From CAZFYZ01 sp964523735 (GTDB lineage Bacteria > Armatimonadota > UBA5829), in NCBI GenBank assembly GCA_964523735.1, contig CAZFYZ010000189.1, forward strand, positions 1 through 5,471: 5,471 bases of DNA, read 5' to 3'. Under the pieces are notes generated by a model that was not told the DNA's origin, did not search any database, and worked only from the letters and a program-made list of their open reading frames with translations. Below are positions 1 to 4,499 of the stretch, one piece after another (positions within the stretch are counted from its first letter, which is position 1; each line of letters opens with the position of its first letter). Made by a program: the position numbers and the translations under genes.

Positions 1-279
1 TCCAACATAGCTGCATCGGTAGCGAGATCGCTCGAGGTGGATCGGACAACACATCCGACCCAACGCTCCAGCGAGATCGCGCAGGATCAACTGGCGGGGG
101 AATCGGTCGCTGCCCTGCACAAGGAAGCCCCCAACGCCACCAATCAGATCACTCGGGAGAAAATCAGGCAAGAGCGCGAACGCCGTCGGAGGGAGCTTGA
201 GCACCGGCTCTCGCACCCGGAACCGGAGAGTGGATCAGATGACGAGGGTAGTACCCCCTCGCTCGACGTCGTAGCCTGA
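1..279 (+). CDS. Small charged protein, C-terminal part (N-terminus outside window); possible flagellar-cluster accessory protein
   Basis: The reading frame is open from the first base, so the 92 residues seen are the C-terminal part of a gene that begins at or before the window edge. A GTG at 37 could serve as an internal start, but the residues before it (SNIAASVARSLEV) read naturally into the rest, so I treat the gene as partial. The visible protein is hydrophilic. It has a Gln/Glu-containing middle, a very basic-acidic stretch (REKIRQERERRRRELEHR, about residues 54-71) that should be helical, an acidic low-complexity segment, and a short hydrophobic end (LDVVA). No enzyme motif, membrane span or signal is present. 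The layout (S-x-E-V near the start, Q/E-rich middle, basic patch, terminal I/L-D-hydrophobic) resembles small uncharacterised proteins near the end of flagellar/chemotaxis clusters in Firmicutes; that is from memory and tentative. The next gene starts 42 bases downstream on the same strand, probably in the same operon. Confidence 0.6.
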   Translation, partial: SNIAASVARSLEVDRTTHPTQRSSEIAQDQLAGESVAALHKEAPNATNQITREKIRQERERRRRELEHRLSHPEPESGSDDEGSTPSLDVVA

Positions 280-301
280 TCTGACCTTCTTACATTCGAC
301 C

Positions 302-315
302 TTGGACTTTGGACT
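302..315 (+). repeat. Perfect tandem 7-mer (TTGGACT x2) just before a start codon
   Basis: Two exact copies of TTGGACT lie head to tail and end six bases before the ATG at 322. The position where a Shine-Dalgarno sequence would sit holds this repeat and CAACA instead, with no GGAG-like core. The repeat may be a small slippage duplication. No function can be read from it. Confidence 0.5.
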
Positions 316-321
316 CAACAA

Positions 322-747
322 ATGGATATCATCTTCTCAATAATGCTTCTTGGCGGCATGTGCTATGGCGCTTACAGAGGGCTGAAGTGGATGCTTCGCA
401 CGGGACAGGCTCGCCCCCTCAAGTCTGATGCGCTCTCACCGGCGGACCTCAAGGTATTGGAGGAATCGGCATCTCGCCTGACAGCCGACCTGAAGGCCGC
501 GGCCGATGAGTGCGTGGCCCGCATCGAGGCCGCGTGCGCGAACGCCGACCGGAAGATCGCTTGCCTGGCTGCGCTCGCAAGTACTGGCAGTACCGGCAGC
601 CATACCGAGTCCGAGCCTGTCTACCGCAGCATATTCGACGTGATCCAGGTGGACGCACCGCTTGCCTCCACAGCGTCTGAACCGTCAGTGCTCCCGGGAG
701 AGGCTGCGCTTATCCGCGACCTCCGTGCTATCCATCGCGAGGACTAA
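322..747 (+). CDS. Membrane-anchored coiled-coil protein, possibly SwrB/DUF6115-like
   Basis: A 141-residue protein. Residues 2-20 (DIIFSIMLLGGMCYGAYRG) form a short N-terminal membrane anchor followed by a basic turn (LKWMLRTGQAR), so the bulk should be cytoplasmic. Residues about 39-85 are strongly helical and Ala/Glu/Lys-rich (coiled-coil-like), with three Cys. A Ser/Thr/Gly linker with a small internal repeat (STGSTGS) follows. The tail (VYRSIFDVIQVD, then PGEAALIRDLRAIHRED) recalls the C-terminal 'GE-x-x-LI-x-x-L' helix that ends DUF6115/SwrB-type proteins of Firmicutes flagellar operons. In Bacillus, SwrB is membrane-anchored, encoded next to sigD, and promotes flagellar basal-body assembly. 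Size, anchor, coiled coil and tail all fit, but sequence identity is not obvious and the family call is an inference. There is no good ribosome binding site; translation may be coupled to the upstream gene, 42 bases away. This is probably the last gene of its operon. Confidence 0.75.
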   Translation: MDIIFSIMLLGGMCYGAYRGLKWMLRTGQARPLKSDALSPADLKVLEESASRLTADLKAAADECVARIEAACANADRKIACLAALASTGSTGSHTESEPVYRSIFDVIQVDAPLASTASEPSVLPGEAALIRDLRAIHRED

Positions 748-764
748 TACGGCTCAGTCGAACG

Positions 765-801
765 CAAGGGCCGGGACCTCATGGTGAGAACCCAGCCCTT
801 G
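765..801. terminator. Hairpin in the convergent gap, candidate bidirectional transcript end
   Basis: CAAGGGC (765-771) pairs with GCCCTTG (795-801). After one mismatch GGG (773-775) pairs with CCC (791-793), and after a small internal loop CTCA (778-781) pairs with TGAG (785-788). This gives about 14 base pairs between the ends of the two converging genes (stops at 747 and 819). Neither strand has a T-run after the stem, so it is not a classical intrinsic terminator. It may act as a transcript 3' end or RNA-stability hairpin. A competing short hairpin, CCTTG-T-CAAGG (797-807), overlaps its right arm. Confidence 0.45.
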
Positions 802-818
802 TCAAGGTATATTCTGGC

Positions 819-1229
819 CTACTGGCTGAAATCAACCGTTCTCGTCATGTTGCCTACACCCGCCGATACGCAGGTCATCTTGCCGTGAACGCATCGGAGC
901 AGGTCCCTCAGGTTCACAGTTCCGTCAGAGGCGAAATGCCATCTGAATGACTGGCTCGCGCCTGGAGCAAGAACACTTGAGAACCTGATATAGCGGCTGG
1001 CACCGATGTCGGGGCCCCTCATAACTATGCCGCGGTATCCGTTGGTCTCGTTCCTGACTGTCACGTTGTACAGCCCGCCGGCGGGCTGGTCAATACTGGT
1101 CGAGATGCCGGTGTCAGTGATCGTGACTATAAGGGGCTCCTGAGCCGAAGCCGGACCCGAACTCAGTCCGCCCATTATGACTACCGCAGCGGCTACAAGA
1201 GCGTATCTGAAGAAAGCTCGTGCATCCAT
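819..1229 (-). CDS. Exported small protein with degenerate cupredoxin-like domain
   Basis: I place the start at the ATG at 1229 because AGGAG (1237-1241) lies 7 bases upstream. A start at 1256 would have its only purine-rich stretch directly against the ATG. The product is 136 residues. Residues 1-29 are a signal peptide: charged MDARAFFR, hydrophobic core YALVAAAVVIMGGL, and an ASA-Q cleavage site after residue 29. The mature part reads like a small beta-sandwich of cupredoxin type: 'IVTITDTGIS', a Pro-Ala-Gly-Gly turn (49-52), 'YNVTVRN' (54-60), 'LAPGASQSF' (88-96), and near the end C113, H115 and M118 in 'LRCVHGKMTC'. In type 1 copper proteins this region is Cys-x2-or-more-His-x2-or-more-Met, and an extra His follows the Asn of the 'V-x-N' strand. 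Here that His is absent (RNETNGYRG) and the Cys-His spacing is one residue short. Copper binding is therefore doubtful, and a structural or sensing role is possible. It is probably monocistronic from the promoter at 1278-1308. Confidence 0.75.
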   Translation of the reverse strand: MDARAFFRYALVAAAVVIMGGLSSGPASAQEPLIVTITDTGISTSIDQPAGGLYNVTVRNETNGYRGIVMRGPDIGASRYIRFSSVLAPGASQSFRWHFASDGTVNLRDLLRCVHGKMTCVSAGVGNMTRTVDFSQ

Positions 1230-1236
1230 CTTGTGT

Positions 1237-1241
1237 CTCCT
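1237..1241 (-). promoter_or_regulatory. Ribosome binding site AGGAG that decides the start at 1229
   Basis: On the minus strand AGGAG is followed by seven bases (ACACAAG) and then ATG. This is near-ideal spacing and favours the shorter 136-residue product, whose second residue onward is a typical signal peptide. Confidence 0.75.
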
Positions 1242-1277
1242 ACTGCCACGGTTCATTCTCCGTGAATTCTCGTAATG

Positions 1278-1308
1278 ATTGTACCCGTGAGACAGGCAGG
1301 AAAAACAA
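1278..1308 (-). promoter_or_regulatory. Candidate sigma70-type promoter for the cupredoxin-like gene
   Basis: The minus strand carries TTGTTT (1308-1303) and TACAAT (1283-1278) with a 19-base spacer. The -10 matches the consensus at 5 of 6 positions. The -35 is weaker and the spacing is longer than the ideal 17. Transcription would begin near 1271, giving a leader of about 40 bases. It lies in the gap between the end of the GH106-like gene (1344) and this gene's start (1229), which suggests independent expression. I found no intrinsic terminator in that gap, so read-through from upstream is also possible. Confidence 0.45.
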
Positions 1309-1343
1309 CCGGAACTGGGTGACTGAGAGAGAAACTGGTGAAT

Positions 1344-2873
1344 TCAGCGGATCACAACGCTCAGGCTGTCCAGTAGCTCGCGTGGATCAAGCCTTCTTGC
1401 GTCGGGCGGGCAGATCCTGAGTTCTACCTCATTTGCGCCCGCATTAACGTATGGGGTTACTTCTGCCTCGTGTGGCGCCCACCCGCGCACGCCGGCCATG
1501 CTGCTGTTTACGTGGATCTCTACTGAATCGGCAGGTCTGCTGATGTTCAGCCACACTTTCTGCCCTGGCACGATAGCAGGGATATGCACGGACTTCCTGT
1601 AGTGAACGAACCCATCCTCGCCACATTCCATGTCCCAGCTTCCTGCTACCGGCGTCTCCAGGACCTCAGCCGCAGGACGCGCGACCGCGAAGACTGGATC
1701 AGAGGCGAAGTACATCAGCAATGATCCATAAGGCTCAAACCGGTGCAGCAGAACCGTCCGGCTTCCACGCTGGGTGCAGTTGGGCAGGCTGACGGCGGAG
1801 CCAATTTCCAGATCCAGCATGTGCGGCGCCTTGGAGCAGCGGACCACGAGCTGAGTCTCTCGTGGCTCCGGGCAGGCGTTCGCAACAAAGTAGAACTCGC
1901 CATCGCCCAAGTGGCGATGGACATACCTCAGGTCTCCACACTCCCGCCCGTTCCACCGGGCCGACACTTCTGGACGTATGGTCTTCGAGACGCAGGCCCT
2001 GATCGCAGGCAAGAGTTGGTCAGGGTCACGTGCCTGCGCGAGGAATGCCCCCTCTGAGCCTTCCTGAACCGAGAACAGTCGCGGTCCGTTTCCCCGTTCG
2101 AAATCCTCGAGAGCCAGTGCCGGATGCCTGTCAAACAGCTTGTAGAATATATCCTGAATCTCGCTGTTAGTCTTGCGTGAAGGGTCTTGCAGAGGTATCA
2201 GACCCGTGGCTACAACCTTGCCTCCATCCTCCACGAACTCCACGATCTTCCTCGCCGCATCTACGCTGATCGATGTGATCGGCGGCAAGACCAGAAGCTC
2301 GAACTCCTCCCGCCCGACCATCAAGCGCTGGTCAACACTTGTGGCGTTCGCGAGGGAATCCTCGTCCACCACGTCGTAGTCCAGATGTTCGTCCCCGAGC
2401 CCACCGCCCAGTCTGTTGAAGTAATCGTTGGAGATCCTGCACACTGCCTCTAAGTCTGAGCGGCACTCGGGCATCAAGAGAGCTATCTGGGCGCTGTGTC
2501 TGCCCGGAGAGAGTGCATATGCCAGTCGTTGAGAGTAGCCCGTGAGCAGATTGGCATGAGGATGGGATTGCAGAAAGTCAGGGCCGAAAGATGGAGTGAC
2601 GCCACTGCAGTGGAGCCTGTCCACGAAGCACTTGGCTTGGGCCAGCGACCAGTCTCGCGGCGACTTGGGGAGGATCCGCCGCCGCACTACTTGCTCGCTC
2701 CGCAGGTGCGCCTGTGAGCTGATCATCTTCCAATCGTCAACGTGCTCGTGCGCAGGCTTTGCCTCGTAACTTAAGCAAACCTGTGCACCGGTCTTGTTCT
2801 CCTTGGCGTCGCCCAGCAGGGCAAACTCTTCTGGAGGATTCCTGAACACATCTAGATCGAACTGCCCCATCAC
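1344..2873 (-). CDS. Truncated GH106-like glycoside hydrolase (C-terminal half)
   Basis: The product is 509 residues from GTG 2873, or 508 from the adjacent ATG 2870. GH106 (alpha-L-rhamnosidase and relatives, Pfam Glyco_hydro_106) features are visible: 'DYDVVDEDSL' (165-173); 'ELLVLPPI' (192-199) and 'FVEDGGKVVATG' (213-224) of the amidotransferase-like domain; 'YVHRHLGDGEFYFVANA' (317-333); the 'PHMLDLEIG' strand (350-358); 'RFEPYGSLLMYF' (378-389); and a C-terminal galactose-binding-like beta-sandwich (about 408-509). Family members usually have 800 or more residues with a catalytic barrel in front. Here only its last part remains (about 48-130), and where relatives have 'SSAAH...GK...E' this protein has 'SSQAHLRSEQVVRRR', with Arg at the expected Glu. 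No signal peptide is present, unlike many secreted relatives. An in-frame TGA lies upstream at 2943-2945 with no other usual start codon between, so the short form is not caused by the N run. It follows the cyclase gene by 49 bases, likely in the same operon. Ribosome binding is weak (AGGGA, 11 bases from GTG). It probably has no hydrolase activity. Confidence 0.8.
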   Translation of the reverse strand: MMGQFDLDVFRNPPEEFALLGDAKENKTGAQVCLSYEAKPAHEHVDDWKMISSQAHLRSEQVVRRRILPKSPRDWSLAQAKCFVDRLHCSGVTPSFGPDFLQSHPHANLLTGYSQRLAYALSPGRHSAQIALLMPECRSDLEAVCRISNDYFNRLGGGLGDEHLDYDVVDEDSLANATSVDQRLMVGREEFELLVLPPITSISVDAARKIVEFVEDGGKVVATGLIPLQDPSRKTNSEIQDIFYKLFDRHPALALEDFERGNGPRLFSVQEGSEGAFLAQARDPDQLLPAIRACVSKTIRPEVSARWNGRECGDLRYVHRHLGDGEFYFVANACPEPRETQLVVRCSKAPHMLDLEIGSAVSLPNCTQRGSRTVLLHRFEPYGSLLMYFASDPVFAVARPAAEVLETPVAGSWDMECGEDGFVHYRKSVHIPAIVPGQKVWLNISRPADSVEIHVNSSMAGVRGWAPHEAEVTPYVNAGANEVELRICPPDARRLDPRELLDSLSVVIR

Positions 2874-2881
2874 TATATAGT
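2872..2881. repeat. 10-bp perfect palindrome ACTATATAGT at the start of the GH106-like gene
   Basis: The self-complementary ACTATATAGT overlaps the GTG start codon. It also contains, on the minus strand, TACTAT (2882-2877), a possible -10 box that would place transcription start near the ATG at 2870. No convincing -35 is found at the right distance. It could be an operator, an AT-rich unwinding site, or chance. Confidence 0.3.
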
Positions 2882-2922
2882 ACTTCCCTGATAAGGCGGC
2901 AAGTTTAACACCCGGGAGTTCT

Positions 2923-3573
2923 TCAGAGGCCTTCGACTGCCATCACACNNNNNNNNNNAGTGGGAGAACCATCAAGCCCCGTCAGGAGCAGCGGAGCGAC
3001 TACCAGGAAAACTCGTTCATCTTGAAGCTGGTCGAGGTTAGCCAGTGATTCAATCAGCACGACGTTGTTCGATAGTAGCGCCTTGTGGACCTCGGCGTGG
3101 TTGGAGGGGTGCACAGAAGGCTGTTCAAGCCCGAGGAGGCTGACTTTGCGCTTTGTGAGCCACAGCGCGGCACCTTCGCTGATCGAGGGGTAGTCCGCGT
3201 AGAACTCTGGCTCGCCGAACTTGCGACTCCAGCCGGTCCTCAACAAGACCTTCGCGCCTACCTCAACACGCGCTGCGTGATGATCCAAGTCGGCTGCGGT
3301 GATCTCCAAGTCGGGTCCATGCAACGGGATGTCCAAAACCTCCGCCCATCCGACAAGCGCATCGATCGGCAGCTTCTCAACCGACCTCCCACCCGCAAGG
3401 CAGTGGCTTGGCGCATCTACATGAGTGCCTGTGTGCGTCCCCATCGAGACCTCGCTCACGCCGTAGCCAGTTGCAGCTACCGTATGAGCGGCACGGAAAC
3501 TCACTCCGGGGTCGCCAGGATAGACAGACATGCCGTCAGTGATACGGTGAGTAAGGTCAACTATTCGCGCCAT
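2923..3573 (-). CDS. Cyclase / kynurenine-formamidase-superfamily metal-dependent hydrolase
   Basis: The start is placed at ATG 3573, which has GGAGGG (3580-3585) six bases upstream. An earlier ATG at 3627 would lie before the predicted transcription start. The product is about 213-216 residues, typical for the cyclase family (PF04199). It opens with 'IVDLTHRI' and a 'YPGDP' turn and holds the signature HxGTHxDxPxH at 47-57 (H47, H51, D53, H57). H163 and E175 lie in 'EVHKALLSNNVVLIES', the spacing of the second pair of metal ligands in bacterial KynB-type enzymes. The family uses a binuclear metal site to hydrolyse amides, lactams or lactones (formylkynurenine, isatin and others). All key residues are present, so it is likely active and cytoplasmic. 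The substrate cannot be read: no tryptophan-catabolism genes are nearby and the family's common 'D-x-P-S' is 'EQPS' here (150-153). Ten N interrupt the end after 'GLDGSPT'; the frame resumes as 'VMAVEGL' and a stop. It heads the operon with the GH106-like gene. Confidence 0.88.
   Translation of the reverse strand: MARIVDLTHRITDGMSVYPGDPGVSFRAAHTVAATGYGVSEVSMGTHTGTHVDAPSHCLAGGRSVEKLPIDALVGWAEVLDIPLHGPDLEITAADLDHHAARVEVGAKVLLRTGWSRKFGEPEFYADYPSISEGAALWLTKRKVSLLGLEQPSVHPSNHAEVHKALLSNNVVLIESLANLDQLQDERVFLVVAPLLLTGLDGSPTXXXXVMAVEGL
2949..2958. other. Assembly gap (10 N) inside the cyclase gene
   Basis: Ten consecutive N mark a scaffold join near the cyclase C-terminus. The reading frame is preserved if the true gap is 1, 4, 7 or 10 bases. 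Cyclase-family proteins commonly end with 'GSP-x-R' and a few hydrophobic residues. A true gap of one base (C or A) before GT would give Arg (CGT) or Ser (AGT), and CGT would restore 'GSPTR-VMAVEGL'. The exact length is unknown. Confidence 0.9.
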
Positions 3574-3579
3574 TCGTGT

Positions 3580-3585
3580 CCCTCC
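3580..3585 (-). promoter_or_regulatory. Strong ribosome binding site GGAGGG for the cyclase
   Basis: On the minus strand GGAGGG is followed by six bases (ACACGA) and then ATG at 3573. It fixes the start of the cyclase and argues against the longer reading from 3627. Confidence 0.85.
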
Positions 3586-3615
3586 GAAGGATAGGTTACC
3601 CTCCTGCGCGGCACT

Positions 3616-3644
3616 ATCATAGTCCAAATCAAACCCCAGATCAA
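3616..3644 (-). promoter_or_regulatory. Sigma70-type promoter for the cyclase/GH106-like operon
   Basis: The minus strand has TTGATC (3644-3639), a 17-base spacer and TATGAT (3621-3616): 4 of 6 and 5 of 6 consensus matches at ideal spacing. Transcription would start near 3609, giving a leader of about 35 bases that contains the GGAGGG site. The -10 sits within an imperfect dyad (ACTAT-C-ATAGT, 3613-3623). A 19-bp inverted repeat adjoins the -35 upstream. Confidence 0.65.
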
Positions 3645-3646
3645 GA

Positions 3647-3665
3647 TTGCTCGGTGATGGAGCAA
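3647..3665. promoter_or_regulatory. Inverted repeat TTGCTC-N7-GAGCAA, candidate regulator binding site
   Basis: Perfect 6-bp arms (3647-3652 and 3660-3665) are separated by seven bases, for a total of 19 bp. The site begins two bases upstream of the cyclase -35 box and lies between the two divergent promoters. Size and position suit a dimeric transcription factor, more likely an activator for the leftward promoter. No regulator gene is in the window, and a chance 6-bp dyad is not excluded. Confidence 0.35.
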
Positions 3666-3717
3666 ACCAGCCGTCAGTGTCGTCAAAAAACTGGTAGTCC
3701 GGAATAGCAGATCGCGC

Positions 3718-3746
3718 TTGAGGTCTGATCCAAACTGGGGTATCAT
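3718..3746 (+). promoter_or_regulatory. Sigma70-type promoter for the coiled-coil membrane protein
   Basis: TTGAGG (3718-3723), a 17-base spacer and TATCAT (3741-3746) give 4 of 6 and 5 of 6 consensus matches at ideal spacing. Transcription would begin near 3753, leaving a leader of about 57 bases. That leader can fold into a GC-rich hairpin (GGCGA 3759-3763 with TCGCC 3787-3791, plus inner CGCC/GGCG pairing) just before the start codon region. The promoter points away from the cyclase promoter. Confidence 0.65.
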
Positions 3747-3809
3747 ATTATCAGTGCAGGCGACGCCCATTCGCTTGCCGGCGGCCTCGCCCACAAAGGT
3801 AGTCCAAGC

Positions 3810-4250
3810 ATGGCTGATAACAACAGAATTGACCTGAGCAAAGACCTGGAAGAGCTGTCACAAGCGCTGCTGAAAGACGTAGCGGCGGCCACCGACGAGG
3901 TGAAGCAGAGAAAAGCCGCTATCAAGAAGGAAGAAGAAGCTTTCGTTCAGAAGGGGCAGTCCCGCAAGCTCATGGGGATCCTGATCGGAGCTGCTTTCGT
4001 TGTCCTCATCCTTCTAGCCGTGGTCTTTGCCAAGCCCCGCGGACAAAGCGGGCAGGCAGCCACTGCTCCTGCGCCTGTGCAGTCTCCTATCAAGACTACT
4101 GCGACCGTCACCTCAACGACCACTCGTACCGGCACGTCTTTGCCAAACAGTGGCGCGGGAGCCACTGTCGGTTCCGGAGGCAGGGATTCGCAGCTGGTCC
4201 ATCATCCATCGGACGACTACGAACCGGCCTCCAGAGACTCAGGGATGTAG
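3810..4250 (+). CDS. Single-span membrane protein with N-terminal coiled coil, function unknown
   Basis: A 146-residue protein in three parts. Residues 1-52 are hydrophilic and helical, with heptad-like spacing (DLEELSQALLKDVAAATDEV) and a Lys/Glu-rich stretch (KQRKAAIKKEEEAF), probably cytoplasmic. Residues about 54-74 (LMGILIGAAFVVLILLAVVFA) are a clear transmembrane helix preceded by basic residues (QSRK). Residues 75-146 are Thr/Ser/Pro/Ala/Gly-rich low complexity with no cysteines, probably outside the membrane and disordered. There is no signal-peptidase site and no enzyme motif. I do not recognise the family. A modest AAAGG (3795-3799) lies 10 bases before the ATG. It is transcribed alone, from the promoter at 3718-3746 to the terminator at 4275-4308. 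The topology resembles that of the larger protein converging on it from 5471, but no sequence similarity is evident. Confidence 0.8.
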   Translation: MADNNRIDLSKDLEELSQALLKDVAAATDEVKQRKAAIKKEEEAFVQKGQSRKLMGILIGAAFVVLILLAVVFAKPRGQSGQAATAPAPVQSPIKTTATVTSTTTRTGTSLPNSGAGATVGSGGRDSQLVHHPSDDYEPASRDSGM

Positions 4251-4274
4251 TCTGCACGAAAGATTAGATGTCAC

Positions 4275-4308
4275 AAAGGCCCCACGCATACCCGCGTGGG
4301 GCCTTTTT
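4275..4308 (+). terminator. Strong intrinsic terminator
   Basis: AAAGGCCCCACGC (4275-4287) pairs perfectly with GCGTGGGGCCTTT (4294-4306) around the six-base loop ATACCC, giving 13 base pairs. Five T run from 4304 to 4308. It lies 25 bases after the stop of the coiled-coil membrane protein. On the minus strand only three T follow the stem, so it is mainly a plus-strand terminator, though it could also slow transcripts from the converging gene. Confidence 0.92.
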
Positions 4309-4499
4309 GCACTTCTGGACCAAGCCGGCGTATTCGTCGCCCGCTCGTATGTAACGCCATTGCCCCATTGTTCCACGCCGGCGGTAGCTGGAACGGGCTT
4401 GGACCTCATATGGCCCATGGTCATTGTGGGCAAGGCCTGCCCGACCTAAACCATAGCTCCGCCACAAAGTGTGAAACCAAGCAGCGATCCGGCATCCGT
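4309..4499. other. Convergent intergenic stretch without a supportable gene
   Basis: About 190 bases lie between the terminator and the stop of the minus-strand gene. Short frames exist on both strands but have no ribosome binding site and some run through the terminator. Two inverted repeats are visible: GCCGGCGT (4324-4331) with ACGCCGGC (4375-4382), eight perfect pairs around 43 bases, and GGGCA-AGGCC-TGCCC (4428-4442). The second lies downstream of the minus-strand gene's stop but has no T-run on that strand. No tRNA or recognised structured RNA is seen. Confidence 0.5.

Noticed and set aside
1230..1256. Upstream start (ATG 1256) for the cupredoxin-like protein
   Set aside because: Its purine-rich stretch abuts the ATG, and it would place extra basic residues before an already complete signal peptide; AGGAG supports 1229.
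3085..3594. 169-residue plus-strand open frame opposite the cyclase
   Set aside because: It lies wholly opposite a well-supported gene, has no family-like motifs or ribosome site, and its composition is that of an antisense shadow.
3573..3627. Upstream start (ATG 3627) for the cyclase
   Set aside because: It would lie before the predicted transcription start near 3609 and adds residues without family match, whereas ATG 3573 has a GGAGGG site at ideal spacing.
4428..4442. GGGCA-AGGCC-TGCCC hairpin as terminator of the minus-strand gene
   Set aside because: Only five base pairs and no T-run on the minus strand; it is mentioned in the intergenic entry but not called.
4027..4449. 140-residue plus-strand frame overlapping the coiled-coil membrane gene
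   Set aside because: It reads out of frame through most of that gene and straight through the 13-bp-stem terminator, with no ribosome binding site.
4264..4467. Small minus-strand frames in the gap after the terminator
   Set aside because: They pass through the terminator hairpin, have no ribosome site and look like unconstrained sequence.
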